Positions 27,013-37,351 are shown, counted from the stretch's first letter. The stretch: DNA of 64,000 nucleotides from Melastoma dodecandrum (GCA_029817715.1 JARUPY010000473.1:186001-250000); one strand, 5' to 3'. Numbers and translations are program-made. The notes: generated by a model not told the origin, from the sequence alone.

Positions 27013-27615
27013 ATGCTGCCAGGGGACGACGATGGTGTTGTTATCTTGGAGCCGATTACGCCAGATACTGCCAAGGATGGGGGAGATGCTACCTCCCTCG
27101 ATGTGTCTCTTCTTACCCTGCTGGAAAATATGAGAGTTGTGGCCCATGGCTTGTTGTTGATGGGAGACAATGACGATGACCAGGGATCCGTCTGTGTGGA
27201 TAGTGGAACCCCCCAGACACCTAAAGGGAGCGTCTTCAACCTCTTAGGTACTGAAGAGGGTGATGCACTGCAGGCTCCTCATTCGAAGAAGCTCTTGGAC
27301 GAGATCAGTGGCGGTGTCGCACAACGCCTTAATTTTGGATGCGCAATTGTTGGCATGAAAGATGGGACTCAGGCCACAGACGAAGATATTGTTGAATGGG
27401 TCTACAAGAATGTGTTGGAGGCGATTGCTCTGCACCAGGCTGAAGAGATACTGGCCTGTGTCTCATGTCCAGGGATGGTTCTCAGTGGCTGCCAAACGCC
27501 TAACCTGCTCCCCCTCCTAAATGGTATCGCTGGTACTTGTCCTGGTGCTCCTGTTAGACACTCCATGGAATCAAGGGTTGTTGATTATGGTTTGCAGAGG
27601 AAGCTAGAGTTCTGA
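27013..27615 (+). CDS. unrecognised 200-residue protein
   Basis: I do not recognise the family. The ORF is 200 codons with normal codon use. It starts MLPGDDDGVVILEPITPDTA, has a Leu-rich segment with SLLTLLENMRVVAHGLLLMG, a SGTPQTPKGSVFNLLG block that looks like a phospho-site region, then LLDEISGGVAQRLNFG and WVYKNVLEAIALHQAEEIL. No signal peptide, membrane span or catalytic motif is visible. Upstream in the same frame an ATG at 26902 opens 30 codons ending in TGA (26992-26994), and the frame stays open through six further codons to the chosen ATG. Either this is an in-frame upstream ORF, or the ancestral protein began at 26902 and the TGA is a nonsense change. Followed by a T-rich 3' UTR. 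Confidence 0.65.
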   Translation: MLPGDDDGVVILEPITPDTAKDGGDATSLDVSLLTLLENMRVVAHGLLLMGDNDDDQGSVCVDSGTPQTPKGSVFNLLGTEEGDALQAPHSKKLLDEISGGVAQRLNFGCAIVGMKDGTQATDEDIVEWVYKNVLEAIALHQAEEILACVSCPGMVLSGCQTPNLLPLLNGIAGTCPGAPVRHSMESRVVDYGLQRKLEF

Positions 27616-30058
27616 CTCGGGTCATCTTGCCACCGCCACCTTCTTTGGTTTAGCTGACTAGTTGTTACTGACACCCACAATTCTCTGCTTAATCTCATTG
27701 GTTAGGGCACGTTTCTTGATTATCATTGGATGTCTTACTTATATCTTACATTGTCAAGTTATGTTGACATCCAGATGTTGTTAGAGTAGTTCTGTACAGT
27801 GCTAATGGCATTAGTGCTCTTGGCTGTTTTTCCATTTTCTTTTTTGGGTAAACTAAGGCTGGTAGGGGGAATTGTATGATGTTTTGAAGTTCCTCAGCAA
27901 GTTTCTTAACTTCATAGAGGTACTTAATTTATTAGTAAGTTTAGTAGACCGAATGAAATTGCATTTTCAGTAATGAACACTTTTTTGACATCTCTGTTGT
28001 AAGAGATGCCAATCACGGAGGAAACTTCAAAATGCTTGTCATTGCCTCTTGTGATTGTGGATGATGCCCCCATTCAGCGATAGAATACGCTTGTCTCGTG
28101 ACATGCTGACATGCAGGCAGAAAGCTTATCCTCGCTTGCATGTTGAGAAGAAAGATGTTTGCTCAATTGCCTGGTCAGGATGAATGAATCGAGCCAAAAT
28201 CAGGTAGAAATGGCTTCTGCATTGGGGTAAGGTCACCCCAAATCGGTGGTTTTGTGGATCTCTCTCTTATCTGTCAAGTGATGATAGAAATCTCGAGGGG
28301 CACATCATTTTTACCCCAAACCATAGTACGTTCTACTTGCACCAGTTAATCTGGATCTTCATAGAAGGGATTCACACGATGAAGTGGCACTCGGATGTCA
28401 TGACGACACGCTTCTTGATAATTGTCAGCATGGTGGTTCTTCCGGGCATCATTGTTCCTTTAGCCAGGATGACTGCCCCCATATCTTCCTTCACCTCCAT
28501 CCGACGGATGACTTTGCTCCAGAATGGCCGACTTCGTTGCCACAACCCTGCCAGGAGGCACATCGTCTTCCCTAAACTAGCGCCAATAAAAAATGGTCTT
28601 TCCTGGACCATGCCTGAAGGAGACACAGCTTCAGTTCTCGATGAAGAGGACTAGGCTCAGGGTAACGTTAAGCTAGACCTGGAAAGTCGCCCAGAGCAAC
28701 TGCACTCGTAGGTATCTCCCTTTAAAGGCTGTCGGGATCAGAACGAGAACCCCCACAAAGAAGAGGAGCAGGAAGACTAAGAGATAAAGTAGAGGGGGAT
28801 CGGAACATAAGACTTCTTGAACTCCTTATCAAGGAATGGGGTAGTTCCCGTTTATGAGCATGGTGTAGGGTTTGACTTATATTGGGATTCGACAAATGAG
28901 CAACAAGGGAGTAGATATCCAGCGATATTAACAAGAAGTGTGGAATCATAACCTCAACCTTGGTGTGATTCCCAGATCATTTGATTCCTGAGAAACCAGG
29001 TGATACCTCACTGTTTCTTTCCGCATGATCTGGTCTTCATGCTTCGTCGGTATTCACTGTTTTTGTTCATCATGTCTGTCTGGTCAGGAACTGCTTTGCC
29101 TGACTTCTTGAATTCTATTACACCAATTTCATCTTGAATCTCGGATACAGACACAGACAAGAGCCAACAAACAAACCCAGCCAGATTCATTGCCCCAAAA
29201 TTAGGCAGCCAGCATTTGAAAATACCATACTACATCACAGGACAGGGACAGAGAAGGATTTCAAGGAAGCAACTTTTCTTTTGGCACTGTTAAAAGCAGA
29301 ACCGTTGCCCAATCCATGGTGGTAAGAGTGGAAAAATTACCATGAAAGTCGGTGCTTAAACTATCTGGAAAAGCCCTAAAAGGGAGTGAAGATGAACAAC
29401 TGCAGAATTGATGCCATGCTCTGAGCTAATAGCATTGGTGTTAACAGCAAAGCAAGACCTTTCCAAAGTTTAAACCCATCTGACCTCTGTGCAAAGGAGG
29501 AGACAACTAAAACCGTGCCTAAGATGATTTAAATAACGTAACGACGATATTTGCACCTAGAATGAACTCATGCCGAAAGCAACAGGCAAGTTCCATCCCA
29601 AGTTGAAAGAACGGTTCCACCACCAGAACAAATGCATCCACGTAACAAAACATCGCTTGAATATATGTTTACAAAAGCTTCATCCTTTCAAAAACTCTGA
29701 CCCAGAAAGCCCTGGATGGAACATTATACAATTTAACAAGCCAACTCAGATCTGCATCTCAGAATAAACCTGGAACTCATATACGTAAACTAAGGCTGTC
29801 CATTTCGGTCTAAAGACGATCACTTTGACCGATACGGAATAACTGTATCCACAAAAGTCAAATAGCACGTTTCTCAAATCAACAACGTAATCAGGCAGAG
29901 GAGAAAAGAAACAATTTTTTAATCTCACGGACGAAGAATATTCCAACACGTATCATTCTACATCATAAACAATATATTATGTGTAAGACTAGAACAAGAA
30001 AACTGGTCAAATGGAATTCCCAGATGAAGAAAAGGATGCCTTTTTTTTGCTACTCCAA
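27616..30058. other. intergenic spacer
   Basis: 27616-28000 is the 3' UTR side of the previous gene. 28340-28650 has open frames on both strands with coding-like composition but no family I know. 29000-30058 includes the 3' flank of the LEA-2 gene. No RNA gene or mobile element identified. Confidence 0.4.
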
Positions 30059-30679
30059 CTACAACTTGGTTTTGTACTCACATTGCTGATTCCCGATCGT
30101 CCGGTTGGAGATGAACAGAATGAAATTGCAGGAGGTCGTCGAAACGACGTTGACTTTAACGAAGCTAAAAATGGTAACCTTACCGGAGATCCTCGAGTAA
30201 GAGTTGAGGGGCAACGACCCAGCTATAACGTCCACATAAGCCTGGGAATCACCGAGGAGCTTGTCGGCGAAGACGGTGAGGGTGAGGTTCATGCCGGCGG
30301 TGTCGCGAGCGCCGATCTCTCCGGCGGGGATGGGGACCTGACCGATGAGGTGGTTGTCGAAGTTGAGGAGGGCGGTGCTGTCGTGGTACTTGAAACCGAC
30401 CCTGTTGGGGTTGTGGAGGGAGAGGTCGAGGTCGAGGGTGAGGTTAAGGGAGAGGGAGAGGATGGAGAGGTCGAAGGAGCGGAGGGAGACGGAGTCGACG
30501 GTGGTGACGGGGTGCTTGGCCTTGTAGAGGGTGAGGGAGAGGATGATGAGGACGACGACGATGAGGACGAGAAGGGTGAGGATGGCGAGGCAGGCGGCGC
30601 AGCAGAGGCGCCGGCCGCTGCAGCGGGAGGGGTTGCTGTGGGGCTTCGGTGGCGGGGGAGGGTGGGGTTCGACCTCCAT
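30059..30679 (-). CDS. LEA-2 / NDR1-HIN1-like membrane protein
   Basis: Intronless, 206 residues, of the LEA-2/NHL superfamily, resembling the proteins annotated as late embryogenesis abundant At1g64065. Residues 1-20 are Pro/Lys-rich and cytosolic (MEVEPHPPPPPKPHSNPSR). A Cys-rich junction (CSGRRLCCAAC) is followed by a single membrane span at about residues 28-52 (LTLLVLIVVVLIILSLTLY). The rest is the LEA-2 beta-sandwich, with the hallmark LDLSLHNPNRVGFKYHDSTA and VPIPAGEIGARDTAG. Proteins of this type sit in plasma or endomembranes and many respond to pathogens or stress, which is inference here. The opposite strand is also open over the whole gene, a by-product of its codon use. Confidence 0.92.
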   Translation of the reverse strand: MEVEPHPPPPPKPHSNPSRCSGRRLCCAACLAILTLLVLIVVVLIILSLTLYKAKHPVTTVDSVSLRSFDLSILSLSLNLTLDLDLSLHNPNRVGFKYHDSTALLNFDNHLIGQVPIPAGEIGARDTAGMNLTLTVFADKLLGDSQAYVDVIAGSLPLNSYSRISGKVTIFSFVKVNVVSTTSCNFILFISNRTIGNQQCEYKTKL

Positions 30680-30904
30680 AGGGAGATCGTGGGGAAGATA
30701 GATCGATAGATGGGGATGAAGAATGGGGAGGTTGGAAGTTTAAATAATGAATGAATGGCAATCTGGTGTGCAGCGTATTTTGGACTATTATAATGCAACT
30801 TACCCAGGGACGACGGACCGGACGGACGGAGGATGTTGAATTTAACAAAAGTAGACGAACCACGTTCACTCTCTCGGTTGTGGCTATTACGTGAGTACAA
30901 AACA
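30680..30904. other. promoter side of LEA-2 gene
   Basis: 225-bp interval that should contain the promoter and leader of the minus-strand LEA-2 gene. A TTTAAA-like AT box lies near 30738-30746. Nothing further is clear. Confidence 0.35.
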
Positions 30905-31245
30905 GTAACCCATGTTTCATACTTTTTACGAAACATTATGTTATCGTTTCGAACTTTACTAAATAAGTTCGTGAAAAAGCACGAAGTGGTTACGAATCGG
31001 TTCGTAAAAAATTACGAAGGGGTTTCATAAATCATTTCGTGTTTTTTACGCAACAATATTGTTAGGCCTCGTAAAATCGAAGGATTTTGGTTCGTAAAGT
31101 ACGAAATGATTTCATAAAGTGCGAACCACTTTGTACATTTTTACGAACTGATTTCACAAAGTACAAATTATTTGATACTTTTTTACGACGTAAAATTTAA
31201 ACTAATTTCATAAAGTACGAACATAAGTACGAAATTGTAACAAAG
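30905..31245. repeat. island of short palindromic modules, unit TTCGTAAAGTACGAA
   Basis: The 15-bp imperfect palindrome TTCGTAAAGTACGAA occurs at 31091-31105 with one- to four-base variants at 31111-31125, 31153-31167 and 31207-31221. Half-units (TTCGTAAA, TTACGAA, TTTACGAA) fill the rest from 30925 on. Spacing is 20-54 nt and non-periodic. No terminal repeats or coding sequence. Confidence 0.7.
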
Positions 31246-31724
31246 CACTCGAACCTAGAAGTGGCAGTGCCACGATTATATACATCAACAAGCCTAATTA
31301 CATACATCTAGCTTTGATCAAAAGGATTGAGGCTAAACAACCTTCTTCAACAAAACACTATTACTATTACTAAGTCGCGGTCAAGAACCGCGCCACTCAA
31401 AAGACGATGTGGTTCTCGATCACACCTTAGGTAGAACTGGGCAAGGACGGGTTTGAGAACCCAAAATTAGGGGTGATAAACATGATTGTCAACCTTGTCT
31501 TTTCCTAGTTAAACCTAAAGCGCGGTTGGAAATATCGTCTTTTTTGTAAAATGAGTGATACGTTTTCAATCGCACCTTTAGAACTATATTTTTTGAGTTT
31601 TGCATACTCGAATCACATTTCATAATTTCTTTTTCAAAACTAACCGTATTTTGATAGACAGCTCAATAAGCAACTATGAGACTAAGAACTAAATTACACA
31701 TGAAGCTTCGGTATTATAACAACG
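31246..31724. other. intergenic spacer
   Basis: AT-rich DNA before the MITE-like element. No feature that I can support. Confidence 0.4.
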
Positions 31725-31731
31725 GCTCGTA

Positions 31732-31894
31732 GTGGCGGAGCTAGAAAAATAAACTACGGGGTCAAATTGAACTAAACAAAATTTAGGGGATCAAAATATA
31801 TTATTTTATTAAAATTAAAATAACCTAATTTATTTTATTTTTTTTCAAAATCCGAGGGGGGCATAGCCCCATTCTGTCCCCTGGCACCGCCATT
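31732..31894. mobile_element. 163-bp MITE-like element with 7-bp target-site duplication
   Basis: Ends are inverted copies: GTGGCGGAGCTAG at the left and CTGGCACCGCCAT at the right, with 10 of 13 bases complementary. The element is directly flanked by the exact 7-bp repeat GCTCGTA (31725-31731 and 31895-31901), which I read as the target-site duplication. The inside is AT-rich with GGGGTCAAATT and GAGGGGGGCATAGCCCC, a composition seen in many copies of a non-autonomous plant element ending in GCTCCGCCAC. No coding capacity. A 7-8 bp duplication would fit hAT- or Mutator-like mobilisation. Confidence 0.8.
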
Positions 31895-31987
31895 GCTCGT
31901 AACTTCGGAAGCCCATAAAAATAGCCCCATCCAAGTACAGAGGAATGGAAATAAGTCCCCACGACCCCAATTGAGAAAAGAACACGC

Positions 31988-32715
31988 ATGGCTGACGATT
32001 CATCCACTTACATTGTTCCGCCTCCGACCAAGATCACAAGGTCCTCGTCCCACCAGCACCCTCACCATGTCGTGCAGGATGCGGCCCGCCAACCCATCGT
32101 TTCCCTGCATCACAAGGTGACTTCAATAGAAAGGTGTTCCGATTCAAGAAAAGAAACTGTTCGGTAGCAAATGACCTTTGATGGGAGTCATGTTGGTATG
32201 GATCAGATACTCACCGCCCACAAGAGATGGCAAGCATTCAAAGGAGACACCTCCTCTGATCAGCATCACCTGATGTTTAGTGTGAGAAAATCATCTGTGA
32301 TGCCAGCCTCAAGGGAAGATATCGATGTTTATCTAGCAGCGAACACCCAGGAGCACACCTCCGATTTCAAGGTAAAAGGAAGCTAGCGGGATAGGTCGTG
32401 TAACAATTTATTCAGGGAATGGCACTGCACCCATTGCTCAAGTAAGCAAAGGAAATTCCTACTAAAAAAAAGTAAGCAAAGGAAATAAGAACTTGGGACT
32501 TCTGAATAAAAAAGTATAGTTTTCCTCACTTGGACTATATGTGCCAGATGCATAAAGAGCCTCCCAGGACGCACATGGCCATAGCTGGCAAGGACATATT
32601 CTCGGCGACAGTGCGTCCGGATATTGATTATGCCTTCGTGGTTGCTTTGATTGTCATCATGGAAGAAATCCATGAAGAAAAGTCAGATTATTTGGCTCAG
32701 GAGTTGGTGCTTTGA
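31988..32715 (+). pseudogene. broken LURP-one-related (LOR) gene
   Basis: Pieces of a LOR/Tubby-C-like protein lie in order on the plus strand. 31988-32116 reads MADDSSTYIVPPP then DAARQPIVSLHHK and ends at a GTGACT donor at the normal LOR intron site. 32208-32386 reads ILTAHKRWQAFKGDTSSDQHH, then VYLAANTQEHTSDFKVKGS, and hits a TAG where the family has Trp. Bases 32393-32441 continue in another frame (RVTIYSGNGTAPIAQ) up to a donor. 32550-32715 gives MHKEPPRTHMAIAGKDIFSATV and DYAFVVALIVIMEEI. About 40 N-terminal residues of the fold are also missing. A nonsense codon, a frameshift and a deletion make it non-functional. Retained introns show it is not a retrocopy. Confidence 0.87.
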
Positions 32716-35164
32716 ATATGAGATCGCCAGCTGACTTGTGGACATTTTCCCTAATGAAAAATTCAGAGGATTTCAGATAGTAGTAGTCTTCAGAAAACAT
32801 GACCTCTTGTTTGTGTACACAACACCTACAAGGAGACTCAACTAGCAATCTGGGATACAATACTAAGTTTCAACCCCTCAGTAAGACAATCGAGATTGGA
32901 TGTGGCAGAGGATTTGAATATGTATTAGAGAACCTGTGCCTCTCCTTCTGTACATAGTAGCTAAATTGTGACTTGAAGTTTGTGCCATGCCTAAATAGTG
33001 CAGCAGTCCAAAACAAACACATGCCCATTCACATTATAAAGGAAGAGCAATAAGTTTAACTTTATCTCCCTTAAGAATTGCCATCGTTTTAGGTGAATGG
33101 ATGCATGTTGTCATTTTTGGTTAATCAGGGATCATAAGTTACCTAAGAAACTCACAGCATGAAAGCATTACCAAGTTTATCGAGGAAGTAGAGCTAGTCC
33201 CTGCAATGGGAGAGTGCTTAAAAAATGAGACTTTGATTTTTTAAGTTCAATCTTCCAGCAGATGCCAAAAGTTCTATTCCGTGGATCGAGGCCAGTTGTA
33301 TTAAACTGAAATTCTGTTATTTTGTTTATGGTAAAGTCGCAACCCTAAATTTTGTGACATAAAGAAATGATAACCTAATGGGATGTACACAGATCAATCT
33401 GACCTAGAAAAACAGTAGCCATATATGGGAAAGGGAATTTCTGTGTATATGCCTCCGGACAGCGAAATATAGAACTTCATTATAGTTAAACTTGATGACA
33501 ATAGATGACTGATAAGGAGGCTTCCAGTCCTTGGACATGGTGAAGCGAGATCCTAAATGGGATCAGCTGTTCCACAAGAAAAAAGAGCTTGGCTGGAAGA
33601 AAATTAAGAGGATATATACTACGACAACCATATTCAAGTGCCGGTGAAATTAAAGACACTAACCTTTAGCTGCAAAAAACGACTCGCGGACCCATGAAGG
33701 AAAGAGGGGAAGGACAGACTTTAGTGTCCATTTTCTGAGTAATCCTTCAAGGAAAACCAAAGCAATACAAACAGTTATATAACCACATGAAAGTAACGTG
33801 ATTTTTCAGTCAATGACAGCAAAAGAGAAGAGTCAGTGATATGCTGATCACACAGTTCTCTCGGCAATTACAAAAATTCCATAATAAACTGCAACAAGCA
33901 GATCTCAGCAAAGCTGCTACAAATCAGATCTGCAGACTTCCAAGACGTGCAAGTAGTAGAAGCACTGATAAGATCAGAAAAGGAGCCGGAAATTGACATA
34001 AAACAATCAAAGAAGCCCACGATCTCTCAACAGGAGAGAGAATTCCAGGCCAATGTGTCTATTACTGTGAAAATCCAATTAAATTCTCCCAGAAGTGTCC
34101 AACAACCTTACCTATTTCCTAAACAGAGATTAAGCACACAAACTCACTTTTTTGGGTAAAATCAATTTTCTTTTCATTTTAATTTGATAAGTTTAGTAGG
34201 CACCAGCAACTTCAGAATAAAATTAAGTAGATCTTGACATGATATAATCATCAACATAAAACTAAATCATGGAAGGAAACATTCTATTTATAAACAGCAT
34301 GGAAGCGCTGAATCAATCTGAATATAAGCAGGTTCCTAGTTGTGAAAGGATTGAGAATCAATATTGACATGAAGTTTTATCAGATGAATCTAACTTCTAC
34401 CAGATTGTGTTCGGGGATTGACAATCACAAGAATATGGAATGAATATGACTCTATCAGAAAAGCAACAGAGCGTCTCAATGCCTTCCCTGCTAGCAGGGA
34501 TTACTGACAATTAAATGAAGCTCAAAACTTGAGCTTTTACATCATTTATCGTAATCTACGCATTTGTACATGACATCTAACAAAATTCACTCAGCCCTCC
34601 TCGAAACTCACCACCCAATCTCACTTATATGGTTTTTTCCAAAATTACAGCATTCATTTGAAGAATTCTCCCGTAAATATTCGCCGAGCATTGCCCAGCC
34701 AATGTGTCCATAAATCATAAGGACTTGGAAAAGCATCAAAAGATGACCAAAATCACCCTGATATCCACGTCTGATTCAAAGGGACCTGAACAGGTTATGC
34801 CCGAAATGCCGAAACATGACCTGACTATCCTGGATATTGCAGGAAACTTCTTCAGTACATAATTTTGAATGTTCTACCTCAGCCTTGGTTGTAAATGATA
34901 ATGTTGTGATCCTCAAACATGTGAAATAATTAGATCATAGCCGCGAAGTCAGCAATGCATATTTGAGGAAATTTGATGCACAGAGTTTCTCCTACTCGTC
35001 TCAGACTCTCGGGAACCATAGAAACACAAAATTGCAGGTGCTTCCTTTCCATGCATATAGGAAAATTGCCTGGAACATGGTCAAAAAGAGAATTCAATAA
35101 AAAATAATTTAACCCAAACTCATTGCCAAATCAAATGCCACTATCGAAGTTCGAATTACCAGAA
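32716..35164. other. intergenic spacer
   Basis: 2.4 kb of AT-rich DNA without a coding block, RNA gene or clear repeat. 34.9-35.16 kb is the old 3' flank of the KIN17 pseudogene. Confidence 0.4.
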
Positions 35165-36233
35165 TCAAAGAGCGACTTTGCATATGTCCTCATACTCAAT
35201 GGTGTGCAGCACTCTTCCTTCATAAACACCTTTCTCGATCTCCACCTTGGCACAAAACTTCTCCGTATTGATACCCAGCAATCTGGCAAGCTCCCCTCTA
35301 TAAGCTCCATTCACAATCCTCACCAACCCTCCTATCTGTGGAATCACAGTCTCCAACTCCTCCTGATCGACCCTCAACACATGCTTAGTCTCTATCATCT
35401 CGATCTCCCCAACATACTTATCAATCACCTTCTTCACCAGACCCTTCTGCTTGTAATAACCTTTATCTGCCAAAGCCTTGCTCATGACCTTGACGACAAT
35501 CCCCTCATATAACAAGTAATCCTTCCTATTAAACTTCTCCTTCTTTTCTCCTCCTCCTCCATTAACTCTTCTATCACCGATTTACCCCTACATTTCCTAA
35601 CATCTCCCCCATTGTTTACATCATGGCTCGCCTCGCCCTTCCTCTTCTTTATCCTATCGCTATCAGAATCGAACCCCTCGAAAATAACTCTCGAGCTGAA
35701 ACCCAGCCCGGGGTTATCCACCTTTTCTTTAGCCAGAGAGAACCCTACTTTTGCACCCGCCTCCCTGATGATCACCTCATCGCTCCGATTAACGTCGTTG
35801 CCGTTGCCGTTGCCTTGTTCAGCACCTTGGGAAGAAGCCTCACTATTGTGAGCCTTGAGAGAGGATGCACTTGCCGGTCTTGCCGAGGTACTTGACGAAC
35901 TCGGTGAGGGTGGCCCACTGGGTGGAATTCATGTGGACATGGTGGCGGCGACGCGGCTGAATGATGCGCATCACTGAAGCGGTGGGCCCGTCGCATCAGG
36001 TCGAGGAAGGAGTTCTCAAACTCCTCGGAGTATCCCTCGACGATGCGTTGGGCGTTCTGGCCGAAGATCTGCATCTGGCGCTGGTGGGACTCGGACATGC
36101 AGTGGCACTTGAACCCGTTCTCGTCCCTGCACTGCTTCTGGCACATCCGGCAGTACCAACGCAGCTTCTGGAGGCCCTTCGCCTTTATCCTGTTGGCTAT
36201 GGCCTACGGCGTAAGGAACTCGTTCTTCCCCAT
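35165..36233 (-). pseudogene. KIN17: broken KIN17-like DNA/RNA-binding protein gene
   Basis: KIN17 is a conserved nuclear protein with a C2H2-type zinc finger, a winged helix and C-terminal KOW/SH3-like domains. This copy keeps MGKNEFLTP, then a TAG at codon 10 (36204-36206) where the family has Lys. It then runs AIANRIKAKGLQKLRWYCRM into the zinc-finger block MCQKQCRDENGFKCHCMSES. A 17-bp insertion at about 35957-35978 and a nearby deletion shift the frame before HMNSTQWATLTEFVKYLGKTG. The rest of the winged helix and following helical region are missing. A linker (EAGAKVGFSLAKEK) survives, and a one-base loss near 35510 precedes the nearly perfect C-terminal domain (35165-35515: VVKVMSKALADKGYYKQKG to EYEDICKVAL). 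It is intronless, but plant KIN17 genes can be, so retrocopy origin is unproven. Confidence 0.9.
35957..35978. repeat. transposon-footprint-like insertion in KIN17 pseudogene
   Basis: A perfect 12-bp palindrome TGATGCGCATCA (35962-35973) is flanked on both sides by the direct repeat CTGAA (35957-35961, 35974-35978). Removing one CTGAA plus the palindrome restores the family's expected reading RFSRVAA, so 17 bp were inserted. Confidence 0.75.
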
Positions 36234-36659
36234 CCCTACCCTTCTCCTTCTCCTTCCCGGCGACGATGGAAACGGATCGGAGCTAGGATTGGCTTCACCG
36301 ATGACGATATATTTGTTCTTTCTCACGTATTTATGGCGAAGTACATAACGAGTCCCTTTTGTTTCATTATTCATGCAAATAAGCCCATAGTTTGAAGTCC
36401 CATCTAACTTACTTTACAAAAATGTATATAAATTTTCCATCTAAAAATAAATAAAAATTACGGAAAGTGCAAAAAATCCCCTCTCATTTTTTATTATACT
36501 TTTGGGCCCCAAAAAATATGGGGGAGGTGTTTGGAATCTACTAAAAGACTTAAATTTACTTTCGATGGATTATAAATAAAATTACTATTATGATCACACT
36601 ATCGAATTACTGCTACATGCACGGTTGTGTTAGGCGGAAAAAAAAAATAGATAGTTTCG
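36234..36659. other. intergenic spacer upstream of KIN17 pseudogene
   Basis: Former promoter side of the KIN17 copy. AT-rich, nothing else recognised. Confidence 0.4.
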
Positions 36660-36682
36660 AAATTCCGAAAATAATACCCCAA

Positions 36683-36826
36683 AGTCAGACTTTATAAGTA
36701 CGAATTTTTGAAGTCGAACTTTATAAGTCTAAGTTCACTTTTTATTTTTATTTTTTATTTGAAACTCGAACTTATAAAGTTTAATTTCCAAAAAACCCTT
36801 AAAAAATCGAACTTATAAAATCCGAT
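36683..36826. repeat. island of short palindromic modules, unit TCGAACTTTATAAGT
   Basis: Four related modules at 36683-36703, 36712-36733, 36764-36783 and 36806-36826. The first two read CGAACTTTATAAGT-like, the last two are the inverted form CGAACTTATAAAGT-like, so the island can fold on itself. Spacing is 29-52 nt. Confidence 0.7.
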
Positions 36827-37351
36827 TTCGAAGTATTATTTTTAGAATTTCTATATTTAACAATTTATATTTAGAATTTAATATTGCACGGACAACTCAA
36901 TTTAAATGAAATGAATATATTAACGATACTGACTTTTAAATTCATCTTCAACAGGGAGAATTTTAAAATATTTTGACCATAAACCACGAAATAACTTGCA
37001 AAATAACTATAAATAGTTACAAACCTACGAGTTTCTGGATTTTGATTAGCTGAATAAGGAAAAGATACAAAAAAAAAAACAGTTATTGCACAGACAAGGA
37101 AGAGCACCCACCCAAAAGAATTTATTCCAATTCCCAAAGTCATTTATTTAATTAAATAATATCGTATGGATGCCATTGTTATTACATGCGTTTTCATGTT
37201 CTATTAACAAAAGAATATTACCTCCTCCTCCCTTTTTCTTCCCCACTTTTCTTTCTCACCACACGACCCACCCCCCACCCCCCCCCCCCCCAACCCAACC
37301 CAACCCCCCGCAATTCATCTTCCCACCAGGAACAACAACAACAACAAAATC
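36827..37351. other. promoter and leader of cysteine-rich protein gene
   Basis: AT-rich to 37200, then a strongly C-rich leader (37262-37310) with a 16-nt C run and CAACC repeats before the ATG at 37352. No certain TATA box. Confidence 0.45.

Noticed and set aside
30011..30709. 232-codon plus-strand frame over the LEA-2 gene
   Set aside because: Low-complexity Gly/Val/Glu text with no motif; exact antisense of a recognisable LEA-2 protein.
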